DNA of 64,000 nt, taken from assembly GCF_011305995.1 (NCBI RefSeq), contig NZ_CP049911.1, positions 178,291-242,290 on the forward strand, written 5' to 3'. This stretch comes from Diaphorobacter sp. HDW4A (lineage in GTDB: Bacteria; Pseudomonadota; Gammaproteobacteria; Burkholderiales; Burkholderiaceae_C). Under the pieces are notes generated by a model. That model saw only the letters and a program-made list of their open reading frames with translations, was not told the DNA's origin and did no database searches. This document shows positions 1-7,662 of this stretch, in pieces (positions within the stretch are counted from its first letter, which is position 1; every line of letters begins with the position of its first letter). Both the position numbers and the translations under genes were made by a program.

Positions 1-100
1 TAGGACGTTTGAGCGACAGGTGGCCGAGCTCAATGTCCGGGCATCCATCCTCAATCGCTTCACCGAGCTGGGCACGCCCCAGACGGTGGCCGTGGCATAA
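1..100 (+). CDS. IS903-like transposase, C-terminal fragment cut by the window edge
   Basis: The frame is open from base 2 and ends at TAA 98-100. The encoded C-terminus (...ASILNRFTELGTPQTVAVA) is the same as that of the complete transposase at 2368-3303. Only the extreme C-terminus of the DDE transposase is visible, so integrity of the gene cannot be judged. Confidence 0.88.
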   Translation, partial: RTFERQVAELNVRASILNRFTELGTPQTVAVA

Positions 101-154
101 CTACGTCTGGGGTTTGGGGAGACTTAGCCTCAGACCGATTTATGCAACAAAGCC
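1..154 (+). mobile_element. IS903-like element (IS5 family), copy 1, right end only
   Basis: This is the right end of an IS5-family, IS903-group element that enters from the left window edge. It holds the last 32 codons of the transposase and then the terminal inverted repeat, which closes with GCAACAAAGCC at 154. It is identical, in opposite orientation, to the right end of the second copy at 856-3346. The left end and target duplication of this copy lie outside the window. The two copies face each other across 701 bp. Confidence 0.9.
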
Positions 155-234
155 TCAGCGCTTTGCGCAGGATTGATCAAAAAGAATGAAACAAGAATCA
201 ATGATGACTGATATGTCAATTTCGACTTGGTCAT
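155..234 (-). pseudogene. Secreted protein gene, 5' fragment truncated by IS903-like copy 1
   Basis: A start codon ATG at 234-232 follows a strong Shine-Dalgarno (GGAGGAG) by about 6 nt on the minus strand. The 26 codons that remain encode a classic signal peptide: a basic start (MTKSK), a hydrophobic stretch (SLILVSFFLI) and a signal peptidase site near NPAQSA. The frame then runs straight into the end of IS copy 1 at 154, so the mature protein is lost from this side. It is the last visible gene of a minus-strand series that also holds the DUF6283 gene, the protease and the sigma-like gene. What the mature protein was cannot be told. Confidence 0.6.
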
Positions 235-409
235 ACAGTTCTCCTCCAGGTGGTCGAAAAATTCTGCTCCTCTTCAAAAAAGTAAGCAAGTGTTTTTCAC
301 ACGAAGAGGACACCATCATCGTTCCCAACAGCGTCCGATCCTGACATCATCAGTGTGGTGTCGATCATTTGCCCTACTGTGGCTGGCCTGGATACTGCGT
401 CAGCTCTAC

Positions 410-841
410 TTAGTCGCGACATGCAGCTAACACAGGGTCTTCAGGATCCACCCCATTTGCAATGGCCATCTCACGGTAGTTTTCGTGCAGCTCGTGGCCA
501 CCGTCATGCACGTCATGACATTCCCCTCGCATACGCTTGAGTCGAACGAGAAGGTTGTGATCAGCACCGCGCAGGAGGAAGCCTGCACATATGGCAGGCT
601 TTTCAGCCCCTGACTCATGGCAAGCAAAGGATGCCTGCGCCATGTCATACGCGGTACCGGCTGAGTGTTTGAACGCTTCCGCAGGAAACTCGCCAACAGC
701 ATCCAGACGCCAAGGGCAATTTCTGCATGGTTCACGGCGATAGCTTCCTGCACCACCGGTCACGGTCACCACCTGGTGGTCTTCACCCCTGTCGTTGAAG
801 CCTGCTGGACGGATACTGGTAATTTTTGTATTTCGGGTCAC
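410..841 (-). CDS. DUF6283-family small cysteine-rich protein
   Basis: The 143-aa protein has the DUF6283 signature: a CxxC pair in EPCRNCPWR, then GEFPAEAF, an ACH motif, and ICAGFLLRGADHN. The spaced Cys and His residues look like a metal-binding site, but no activity is known for the family, which is common in phages and plasmids. The start is GTG 841-839 with the SD sequence AGGAG in 850-855. This SD lies inside the 9-bp target duplication of the IS903-like element that starts at 856, so the gene kept its ribosome site but lost its upstream promoter. Before the insertion the protease stop codon (3357) lay only about 20 bp upstream of this start, so the two genes were probably translationally coupled. 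Confidence 0.75.
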   Translation of the reverse strand: MTRNTKITSIRPAGFNDRGEDHQVVTVTGGAGSYRREPCRNCPWRLDAVGEFPAEAFKHSAGTAYDMAQASFACHESGAEKPAICAGFLLRGADHNLLVRLKRMRGECHDVHDGGHELHENYREMAIANGVDPEDPVLAACRD

Positions 842-846
842 TTAGA

Positions 847-855
847 TTTCTCCTG
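847..855. repeat. 9-bp target site duplication of IS903-like copy 2, left copy
   Basis: TTTCTCCTG directly abuts the terminal repeat that begins at 856 and is repeated exactly at 3347-3355. Nine bases is the duplication length known for IS903. Read on the minus strand it contains the ribosome binding site of the DUF6283 gene. Confidence 0.95.
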
Positions 856-868
856 GGCTTTGTTGCAT

Positions 869-1157
869 TACAGGGACTTCCCATGAATGCAAGCACTGGC
901 CGGAATTCTTTTGACAAACAGGCATGTCCCGTCAGTCAAGACGATCAAAGCGCGTAAAACGAGGAACAGACTGCACATCTACAGACGGGGTTCAGCACAG
1001 ATGTGCGCCCCAAGAAACAAACCGCGCAGCAAGGCTCCATTCAAATCCCGTGATGTCTTGCGACTCACAATGCAACAATCGAGCTTGCTTGCTGCTGGTC
1101 TGACCTGTTCATTGCATCTTTGATTTCACGTCTGGCATGTTGAATCCATCGTTTGGC
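869..1157 (-). ncRNA. Candidate guide (bridge/seek) RNA region of the IS1111-type element
   Basis: This is the 289-bp non-coding end downstream of the transposase stop. In the IS1111 group the RNA that directs target choice is encoded at this position. No convincing protein is encoded here; the short plus-strand frame 887-1123 resembles nothing. I have not folded the RNA or identified the target-binding loop; the call rests on position and family knowledge. The expected target-complementary bases come from the insertion point GTTGCAT/AAATCGG. Confidence 0.5.
874..883. repeat. Subterminal inverted repeat, left, of the IS1111-type element
   Basis: GGACTTCCCA lies 5 bp inside the left boundary and pairs perfectly with TGGGAAGTCC at 2308-2317. 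Confidence 0.85.
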
Positions 1158-2228
1158 TTATGCGCCAGCAAATAGGGGTTGCGTTGGGCGCGTGCTGATA
1201 TGTGCAGCCTCGTAAGGGCGCTCATGGACCATGAGAGCCCACAGGATACGAGCATTCTTGTTGGCCAATGCAACGACGGCCTTTTGCCAGCCGCTGCGCT
1301 GCCTCAGGGCAATAGCCCATTGTGAGATGGGGTCCTGATTGTGTTTGCCCGTGAGCACTGCAGCCTTTGCGCCTTGCACCAGCAAAGAGCGTAGATAACT
1401 GTCGCCGCGCTTGGTAACGCCTCCCAGGTTGGATTTCCCGCCACTGGAATGTTGGCGGGGAGTCAACCCCAGCCAGGCCGCAAACTGTGCACCATTTTTG
1501 AACTGCTTGAAGTCACCAACGGTTGCGACAATGGCTGATGCCGTGAGTGGTCCCAAGCCTTTGATGGAAGCAGCGCGCTGCACCTGCTCATCTTGTTTGT
1601 TGTGCGCGGTAATACGTTGCTCACACCAATGGATATGTTCATCGAGCTCTTGCCAATGCATGAACGCACGCTGCAGTGCGATGCGAGCCGTGCCTGCAAC
1701 TTCATTACTCGCGTCTTCCAGAATGTCATGCAAATGGGCGCGTAAGACTCTGGGGCTTTGCGCCAGCACGATACCAAACTCAGCCAGCAAGCCACGAATG
1801 CGGTTGATGCAGGCTGTGCGCTCTTCTTTAAAGCCTTCGCGCAGCCGATGCACGCACAGCATGCCTTGCTGATCCAAGGTCTTGACTTGTACAAAGCGCA
1901 TTTGAGGACGGCTCGCGGCTTCGCAAATAGCTGCGGCATCATTAGCATCGTTTTTACCGCTCTTGCCTTGCATCCGGTAGGGAGACACCAACGCGGCAGC
2001 GATCATCCGGGCATCAAACCCCATGCGTATCAAGTGCCGACACCAGTGGTGCGCGCCTCCACAAGCCTCCATGACCACCAGGCACCGAGCTGGCAATTGA
2101 ACGCACCATTCCAAGAATTTGCTGCGCTGGATGGCTCGATTGGTAATCGTTTTTCCTTGGGCATCTACGGCGTGGACTTGAAGCACATTCTTTGCGAGAT
2201 CCACTCCGACACGGACGATGGTTTGCAT
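1158..2228 (-). CDS. IS110-family transposase (IS1111 group)
   Basis: The 356-aa protein starts MQTIVRVGVDLAKN and has the RuvC-like DEDD catalytic fold in its N-terminal half: D in GVDLAKN, E in VVMEACGG and the DxxD of KNDANDAAAI. The C-terminal Tnp20 half carries the serine-bearing RQHSSGGK and RGDSYLRSLLVQGAKA motifs. The enzyme cuts and joins DNA under direction of an element-encoded RNA, without target duplication. The start is ATG 2228 with GGAG about 9 nt upstream; a longer frame reaches 2282 but has no better start. The length is normal and there is no frameshift, so the element may be active. Confidence 0.92.
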   Translation of the reverse strand: MQTIVRVGVDLAKNVLQVHAVDAQGKTITNRAIQRSKFLEWCVQLPARCLVVMEACGGAHHWCRHLIRMGFDARMIAAALVSPYRMQGKSGKNDANDAAAICEAASRPQMRFVQVKTLDQQGMLCVHRLREGFKEERTACINRIRGLLAEFGIVLAQSPRVLRAHLHDILEDASNEVAGTARIALQRAFMHWQELDEHIHWCEQRITAHNKQDEQVQRAASIKGLGPLTASAIVATVGDFKQFKNGAQFAAWLGLTPRQHSSGGKSNLGGVTKRGDSYLRSLLVQGAKAAVLTGKHNQDPISQWAIALRQRSGWQKAVVALANKNARILWALMVHERPYEAAHISTRPTQPLFAGA

Positions 2229-2307
2229 AGCACGACTCCAGATGAGTGACGAAGAAATTTGCTTGCCTCTCCATCTTGGCACCGCACATCAAAAAGTGCC
2301 AAAGTGG

Positions 2308-2317
2308 TGGGAAGTCC
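2308..2317. repeat. Subterminal inverted repeat, right, of the IS1111-type element
   Basis: TGGGAAGTCC, 9 bp inside the right boundary, is the exact reverse complement of 874-883. Confidence 0.85.
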
Positions 2318-2367
2318 TTCGTATTCAAATCGGTCTGAGGCTAAGTCTCCCCAAACCCCAGACGTAG

Positions 2368-3303
2368 TTATGCCACGGCCACCGTCTGGGGCGTGCCCAG
2401 CTCGGTGAAGCGATTGAGGATGGATGCCCGGACATTGAGCTCGGCCACCTGTCGCTCAAACGTCCTAGCCATCACCTTCTCGCCTAGGCGCTTCAAGCAG
2501 TTCATCTTCGTCTCCACCAAGGACCGACGGTGGTAGCCGCTCCAGCGCTTCCAAATAGTACGGCCCAACTTCTTGCACGCTTTGACCGCTTCGTTGCGAT
2601 GCGCGAATGCCAGACCTTTGCGCAACCTTGCGCCTTTGCGAGGAGGAATGACGGGGATGGCTTTGCGGTGGTGGCAGGCTTCATGCACGTCTTTTGTGTC
2701 GTACGCGCCATCGCCTGTAAAGCTGGCAACTATTTCATGGCTTGGTATTTGGCCCAGTAGCCCTGCAGCTACTGGTGAATCACCAACTTCATTGGTGGTC
2801 ACCACCATGGCCCGTATCTGCATATTTTCTGCATCTATGCCAAGGTGCACCTTGCGCCACTGACGGCGCCGCTCGGCGCCGTGCTTCTTTGTTTTCCACT
2901 CGCCTTCACCCAAGAACTTGATCCCTGTGGAGTCGGCAAGCATGTGCAAGCCGTTGCCACTTGGGCGGTAGTGCACCTGAACATTTATACCTTTTTGTCT
3001 GCGACACACCGTGCTGTAGTCGGGGGCTGCCCAAGGTAGGCCAGCCATTTTGAGCAGCGACTGCACCAGCCCCAATGTCTGACGCAGGGGCAAGCCAAAC
3101 AAGCATTTGATGGTCAGGCAAAACTGGATGGACGCATCTGAGAACGTCTGGTTGCGCCCACGCTTGCCGCTCGCAGGAGCCAGCCACTGCATGTCTTTAT
3201 CCAGCCAGATGCTCAAGTCGCCTCTAGCCTTCAGTGCTGCGTTGTACGCCTTCCAGTTTGTGGTGCGGTACTTGCGCCGTCCCCAGTTCGTCTCACTCAT
3301 CAT
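2368..3303 (-). CDS. IS5-family (IS903 group) DDE transposase
   Basis: The 311-aa protein opens with WGRRKYRTTNWKAYNAALK, which matches the IS903 N-terminal pattern. It carries the DDE fold: first Asp in LADSTGIK, second Asp in FTGDGAYDT, and the terminal Glu region in RRSLVETKMNCLKRLG. Length is normal. It would cut and paste the 1-kb element using the ends at 856 and 3346, but the IS1111-type insertion lies inside the right inverted repeat, so this copy probably can no longer be moved. Copy 1, of which only the end is seen, may still be mobile. Confidence 0.92.
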   Translation of the reverse strand: MMSETNWGRRKYRTTNWKAYNAALKARGDLSIWLDKDMQWLAPASGKRGRNQTFSDASIQFCLTIKCLFGLPLRQTLGLVQSLLKMAGLPWAAPDYSTVCRRQKGINVQVHYRPSGNGLHMLADSTGIKFLGEGEWKTKKHGAERRRQWRKVHLGIDAENMQIRAMVVTTNEVGDSPVAAGLLGQIPSHEIVASFTGDGAYDTKDVHEACHHRKAIPVIPPRKGARLRKGLAFAHRNEAVKACKKLGRTIWKRWSGYHRRSLVETKMNCLKRLGEKVMARTFERQVAELNVRASILNRFTELGTPQTVAVA

Positions 3304-3346
3304 CCGAGCCTACTACCGCTGCGGCCCGGATTTGTGCAACAAAGCC

Positions 3347-3355
3347 TTTCTCCTG
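3347..3355. repeat. 9-bp target site duplication of IS903-like copy 2, right copy
   Basis: TTTCTCCTG directly follows the terminal repeat ending at 3346 and equals 847-855. Confidence 0.95.
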
Positions 3356-3356
3356 C

Positions 3357-4202
3357 TCACAGGTTCACAATGTCGCCACCTTCAGCGCGAGAACGATCGA
3401 TGGCGTAGAGCACCAGCTGAATATTGACAAAGACCAGAAGCTTCTCCTTCTTCTTTCGCTAAATGAGAATGCCAGCCAGCCTGCCCACCTTAGGAAACTT
3501 TGGATCGAACGATTCAAGGGTCGGCATGCCCAAATCGATCAATGCACCGCCACTGGAACCTCTAGGCTCCCCCAGATCGACAATCTGTCCCTGGTAGTTA
3601 CCAACCTTTTTGTCTATTAGCAAGAAAAGGTTTTGCTTGAGGTTGCATTTGAGGGTAGATAGCGTCACTGCATCTGGTTGAACTCCGATGCTCTGGTATT
3701 GCCAGGCCTTCGAAAGCACTGACAGATCAGCAGCACGAATCTTCTTGTTGAGTGATATTGGGTAACCCATGGCCAAATACGACCTTTTGGTGGGATCAAA
3801 AGAATTGTCGGAAATCTGATCTGCACCAAGAAACTCAGCACCTGCCATTTGCGCAAGCACCATGGTGTCTAGGCGTATGAACGCAAAGTCCAAGTGATCG
3901 TTATCTCTATTGCCATCTGGAGGAGTGGTGCAATAAAAGCCCTTTGGAAGGGCAATCAGCGTGTCAGCAGCACCAACATACAGGCTTGTTTCCCTCTCGT
4001 GGTCAGCAACGTGCGCGGCAGTAACCAAGTACTTGTCATCACCACGTTCGATCAAGACGCACGTTCCGATGGCCATGGGTACTGGATTGGCGCTCTTATC
4101 TGTCCCATAGATGGGTCTGACGTACCTCAGAAAGTCGCGAGATACGTGCTCCGAACGGTCCCTCATCCAGGCAAGCATTGCTTCCTGCAGCGTCTCAACC
4201 AT
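3357..4202 (-). pseudogene. Trypsin-like serine protease, interrupted by an in-frame TAG
   Basis: The 247-aa open part has the trypsin triad: His64 in VTAAHVAD, Asp105 in LDFAFIRL and Ser217 in RGSSGGALID. No signal peptide is seen, so it is likely cytoplasmic. After RLAGILI a TAG stops the frame at 3461-3459. The same frame then continues for 33 sense codons (RKKKEKLLVFVNIQLVLYAIDR and on) to TGA at 3359-3357, which looks like the native end. This is either a nonsense mutation late in the gene or a suppressed stop; the catalytic core is complete before it. It lies 44 bp after the sigma-like gene, with SD AGGGGG, so the two are probably cotranscribed. Confidence 0.7.
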
Positions 4203-4246
4203 AGCGCCCCCTGTATTCTTTCCTATCCTACCCGTCCAGATAGACG

Positions 4247-6421
4247 TTATGAAACATGCGCCTCAGATGTATCGTCAAGCAGCGTACTTTGCTTCTTGGC
4301 GTTAACACCATAGGTGCGTTTGGTCAGATCCAGCTCCAGCTCGAAACGCTCTCCGAGCCCGACCCCGATGGCATCGGCCACTGCCGCAATTCTCGATATC
4401 TGGCCGGTGCTGGAGATATTGATATGGCCATGCGCGCTACCGGCGTGGTTGAAGACGCCAGTAGCACTTGGCAAAAAAGCTCTGGGTAGATAGACGATTC
4501 TGTGGCGGCTTTCCTTCGGGGTATTGCACTGCGTCACCTGGACCGTGAACGGCCTGGTCAGGTCCACGTCTGCCCGCACAAGCCCCGCCCCCCTTGGCCC
4601 CTCTAACACATACCTCTTTCGTGCCTCAATGAGCGCCTGAGCATTCAGCTCCCGGCCATTGGTAGCGTAGATGGAGTGCTCGATTTTGATGACCGTGGGC
4701 GAGCTGGCCAAGCAGATGCTCACCGTTGGGTTCGAAACACCCAGCTCAGTGATCAACACCTTTGCGATGTCAGCCCGCGTGGCCACTCCACCATGGTTCT
4801 CAATCACCCTGACCACGGCCAGCTCGGTATCAGACAAGACGCTCTTCTGGTCAATCACGGTCCGCGATCGAAACTTGTTGTGCTTATCGCTTTCCAGCCA
4901 ATCCCAACGTTTGAGCAGCCCCGCGAGCACATGACTTGGGGGTACCGCTCTAGACTTCTCCACATCTCGGTACAACCACTGGTCATCGGTGACAAGCATC
5001 GTGACGATGACATCGATGTTGACAGTCGAGGTGGCAACTGACATCAGTTTCCGAATCCTTGCTGCCAGGGCACTACTCTCCCCATCCACGAGGGTGAACC
5101 AGCCATCGGTGCCCCCAATGCGCTCAAATCCAGGGGCTTCTTGAAGAACCTGGCGCAACGCTTCCATATCCTTCACCTCACCCGTCTGCTCTGCCACAAG
5201 GCCAGCGACCCGCACGAAATTGGTACACCCAACGGTCAAGATTTCTTGCCTTGCTATTGAAAGCGCCACTTGGAGCCAGCCCGAGGGCTCGGAGGCTTTG
5301 ACAACGCAGGGAATCAGCTCGTACCCGGATAACGTGGAAATCCGATGTTTGGCCACCAGCACTCCCGGCGACTTACCCAGAGCGAGGGCAAAATCAATCG
5401 CGGCCTTGATGCCCTGCCCCTCTCCCAGGAAGTCTGCGAGCTGAATATTGCATTCCGGCAAGCTCGATGGCGCGATGCGAGAAGACGCCGAAAGGACGCG
5501 ATCCAAAGCGGGCATGGCAGCACTTGAAGCGTGAATGGCATCGAAGCATCGCTCGGTGATCTGCCTGACCCGCTCACGGGTGAGTGATACCAGATCGCCG
5601 ACCTCCTGCAGAGTCTTCCCCTCCAGGCCTCCGTAACGGAGCGTGAAGGCTTGAGTCCACAGACTGGCTTTTTCCAAGGAGCCTGGCTGGCGCTCGGCCA
5701 GCGCCAGCCCTGCCCTTGCCACCTCTTCCAGCTCAGTACCCCAATTCGACTTGCCAGCAATCAACATGCGATCGCACAGATCCAGTTGTCGTAAGGAAAG
5801 TTCTTTCTTGCGTGACTGGTCGACCAACCATGCGCCCATACCCCGCTCATCGATCGATGGAAACCGGATATCGTCCCAGGCCAGCGCCTGAACCCAAGGC
5901 TGATTAGCCAGCTCCAATAGCTCCTGCCGCTTCTGTGCGGATACCTCCACGCGTTGCTGCGGATCCCAGGCCACCAACTCCTCAACTCGCATTGCGCGCG
6001 GCCCTGGCACCCAATAGATGGCTTCCAGGCGGGCAAGAATCCTAAGTACACGCAAAAGAGGCAGCTTCAACCCCTCCTTGATCTCACGCATGGTGAGTTT
6101 CACAAAGTCTTGTGGGGAGGACAGGCTTGCGACAAAGGCTAGCAACCGCTCCTTGTCATCACCGTGAACGACATCGCGCCAACCTGGCTCCAAGCTGATG
6201 CACGCAGGCAAAACCCATAGTTTCTCGGCTGAGTTGCGTGTACGAGTCACGAACTGGGCTCGGATCTCTTCTGCAACTGATTCCCGGGGAATAGGGTCGC
6301 TCCATGCGAGCAGGTCATTGACTGAAAACGCCCTGCCATCGGCCTGAAACACGTGGGATATCAGGTTACTGGCTACACTTGGAAGAATCCCTGGATGCCG
6401 AAAAAAGCGGCTTTTGTTCAT
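4247..6421 (-). CDS. Sigma-70 region-4-like DNA-binding protein of unknown function
   Basis: The 724-aa protein has one recognisable domain, a sigma-70 region 4 helix-turn-helix at about residues 259-296 (LRYGGLEGKTLQEVGDL..LTRERVRQI). A possible winged helix follows near 545-605 (HGGVATRADIAKVL...GVSNPTVSICL). No sigma region 2 is visible, so it is not a standard sigma factor; it may bind RNA polymerase or DNA through this module. It heads a minus-strand series followed by the protease (44 bp gap), the DUF6283 gene and a secreted-protein gene. A regulator plus intracellular protease suggests a signalling or defence module, but this is inference and I know of no named system with this layout. 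Confidence 0.6.
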   Translation of the reverse strand: MNKSRFFRHPGILPSVASNLISHVFQADGRAFSVNDLLAWSDPIPRESVAEEIRAQFVTRTRNSAEKLWVLPACISLEPGWRDVVHGDDKERLLAFVASLSSPQDFVKLTMREIKEGLKLPLLRVLRILARLEAIYWVPGPRAMRVEELVAWDPQQRVEVSAQKRQELLELANQPWVQALAWDDIRFPSIDERGMGAWLVDQSRKKELSLRQLDLCDRMLIAGKSNWGTELEEVARAGLALAERQPGSLEKASLWTQAFTLRYGGLEGKTLQEVGDLVSLTRERVRQITERCFDAIHASSAAMPALDRVLSASSRIAPSSLPECNIQLADFLGEGQGIKAAIDFALALGKSPGVLVAKHRISTLSGYELIPCVVKASEPSGWLQVALSIARQEILTVGCTNFVRVAGLVAEQTGEVKDMEALRQVLQEAPGFERIGGTDGWFTLVDGESSALAARIRKLMSVATSTVNIDVIVTMLVTDDQWLYRDVEKSRAVPPSHVLAGLLKRWDWLESDKHNKFRSRTVIDQKSVLSDTELAVVRVIENHGGVATRADIAKVLITELGVSNPTVSICLASSPTVIKIEHSIYATNGRELNAQALIEARKRYVLEGPRGAGLVRADVDLTRPFTVQVTQCNTPKESRHRIVYLPRAFLPSATGVFNHAGSAHGHINISSTGQISRIAAVADAIGVGLGERFELELDLTKRTYGVNAKKQSTLLDDTSEAHVS

Positions 6422-6551
6422 ACTTATTGCCTGCGTGCGTCTTGAATCGATGAAGTCGCTGCACCGGGGTCTGATGGGGCTGGAACTTCAGGCGAACCCT
6501 ACATCGTGTGTTTTGCTGGCGCTAATCGTCCAGAGGGATAGTCGAGCTACC

Positions 6552-6800
6552 TCAGGCCGATGCTGAATTGCTTTCAGCGCGGACCCGCTGCTCGATGGCC
6601 CTCAAAGTAGGCTCGTACTCGGGCCAGTCCTGCTCGACAACCACGCATTCCAGATAGCTCTTGCCCGCGTCCTGACGATAGCGATCGATCTTCGCGTTTA
6701 GGGCTTTGAGAAGATCCAGCTCTGCCTCGGTCAGCCCTACCGCCTGTAGATCTGCCGCTTTGAAGACCACGTAACGCGGCTCTCGTGAAAATTCGGTCAT
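6552..6800 (-). CDS. Small hypothetical protein
   Basis: The 82-aa protein starts MTEFSREPRYVVFKAADLQA. The start at 6800 is chosen because AGGAAACG lies 7-10 nt upstream on the minus strand; a longer frame to 6845 has no such site. The protein is charged, probably mostly helical and soluble (LTEAELDLLKALNAKIDRYRQDAGK). I do not recognise the family. It heads a run of small plasmid accessory genes read leftward. Confidence 0.55.
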   Translation of the reverse strand: MTEFSREPRYVVFKAADLQAVGLTEAELDLLKALNAKIDRYRQDAGKSYLECVVVEQDWPEYEPTLRAIEQRVRAESNSASA

Positions 6801-6861
6801 GTTGCGTTTCCTAAATGGGATTTCTTGGCCGGTTGTGACCTTCAAGAACTATGCAATGCGA

Positions 6862-7083
6862 TCACAACGCGGGACCAGCGCGACGATTCCAGGCTTCGAC
6901 ATCCTCGGGGATATCAAGGCAAAGGACAGGCATCCGCCCCCCATAGCAGCCATCGGTCTTGCAGCTGGCTTTAGGGTTCGGGGCTTTGTCACCATTCCCC
7001 CTAACCGAAGCTGTTAGATGCACACCGCAGAAGGGACACGGCATCAACGAACTGGCGATGGCGAAGGCCTCAACTTTTAGCAT
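6862..7083 (-). CDS. Lar-like restriction alleviation protein
   Basis: The protein of about 73 aa has the compact Lar pattern: LMPCPFCG near the start, a second Cys pair (CKTDGC), and a C-terminal EAWNRR. The four Cys would bind zinc. Lar-family proteins modulate type I restriction and are common on phages and plasmids, where they help incoming DNA survive. The start ATG 7083 is preferred to TTG 7089 because AAAGG lies about 7 nt upstream. Function is by family resemblance only. Confidence 0.62.
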   Translation of the reverse strand: MLKVEAFAIASSLMPCPFCGVHLTASVRGNGDKAPNPKASCKTDGCYGGRMPVLCLDIPEDVEAWNRRAGPAL

Positions 7084-7124
7084 ATTCAACCTTTAATACC
7101 TGTTGTTTCATACAGCTCGCATCT

Positions 7125-7289
7125 TCAGGGGCTGGGTTCGTCGAACAGACTGTTTTCGAAGTCAGGATATGCATCCGAAAGGTCGGCCAACTTCTGTGCG
7201 AAGTGGCCGGATCCAACCTGGTCAACCGTGTACTTTTGCATCTCTGTGAACGCTTCCACATAGGCTGCTTTGAACTCTTCGTAGGTCAT
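7125..7289 (-). CDS. Small acidic hypothetical protein
   Basis: A 54-aa frame starts ATG 7289-7287 with AAAGGA about 9 nt upstream and ends TGA 7127-7125. It encodes MTYEEFKAAYVEAF...DFENSLFDEPSP, an acidic, probably helical peptide. No family is recognised. It lies about 40 bp upstream of the Lar-like gene and is read in the same direction, so the two may share a transcript. Confidence 0.5.
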   Translation of the reverse strand: MTYEEFKAAYVEAFTEMQKYTVDQVGSGHFAQKLADLSDAYPDFENSLFDEPSP

Positions 7290-7391
7290 GAATTTGTCCT
7301 TTACAGGCTCTATTTTTTAATAAATAAATAGTGAAAGCAAGCCAATCCCAACCATGCGACAGTGTTATTCTTTTATTAACAAATAAGTACA

Positions 7392-7604
7392 ATGTCAGCC
7401 ATGAATGATTCAATTCCACCATCCCCTCGAAAACGCGCGCCTGGTGGGGGACGAAAGATGAAGTACAAAGAACCTGTTGTCACATGGACTGTCTCTGGTG
7501 CAGCAGAGCAAAAGGCCAAGTTCTACAGACTCGGCGGCTCGCAGTGGCTTCAAAAGATGATCGACAAAGCGAAGGACCCTAAGACAGAAAAGGCAGGCGA
7601 TTGA
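7392..7604 (+). CDS. Small basic hypothetical protein, possibly DNA-binding
   Basis: The 70-aa protein contains a basic glycine-rich stretch (RKRAPGGGRKMKYKEP) followed by VVTWTVSGAAEQKAKFYRLGGSQWLQKMIDKAK, a strand-helix-helix pattern reminiscent of ribbon-helix-helix proteins. It is divergent from the 7125-7289 gene across an AT-rich 100-bp gap, and the start could be 7392 or 7401; neither has a strong SD. The family is not recognised. Confidence 0.45.
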   Translation: MSAMNDSIPPSPRKRAPGGGRKMKYKEPVVTWTVSGAAEQKAKFYRLGGSQWLQKMIDKAKDPKTEKAGD

Positions 7605-7662
7605 GAACTACATCTCTCTGGCCACTACGACGGACCCGATTCGAGCTCAGCAGATGGCCTGG

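Larger units (their letters stand above)
869..2326 (-). mobile_element. IS110-family (IS1111 group) insertion sequence
   Basis: The 1,458-bp element encodes one DEDD transposase. It has 10-bp subterminal inverted repeats (GGACTTCCCA at 874-883, TGGGAAGTCC at 2308-2317) and no target duplication. Subterminal repeats and a long non-coding end downstream of the transposase (869-1157) are the marks of the IS1111 group. Boundaries are exact because the uninterrupted target is seen in IS903-like copy 1. The target is the terminal inverted repeat of another transposable element, as known for IS4321/IS5075 in Tn21-type ends. Confidence 0.93.
856..3346 (-). mobile_element. IS903-like element (IS5 family), copy 2, split by a nested IS1111-type element
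   Basis: The element is bounded by inverted repeats starting GGCTTTGTTGCA at 856 and ending TGCAACAAAGCC at 3346, and by a perfect 9-bp direct repeat outside them (847-855, 3347-3355). Without the nested element (869-2326) it is 1,033 bp, close to IS903. Copy 1 gives the unbroken sequence of the same end, and shows that the nested element sits between GCAT (to 868) and AAATCGG (from 2327) with no base lost or duplicated. Confidence 0.93.

Noticed and set aside
155..855. Composite transposon formed by the two IS903-like copies
   Set aside because: The bracketed 701 bp holds one small gene and a gene end that continue naturally from the flanking operon, so it is the interrupted operon and not a cargo.
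3234..3620. Plus-strand frame across the IS903-like end
   Set aside because: It is a shadow of the transposase and protease frames on the other strand and has no ribosome site.
4247..6421. Calling the 724-aa protein a sigma factor
   Set aside because: Only the region 4 HTH is recognisable; region 2 for core binding and -10 melting is not seen.
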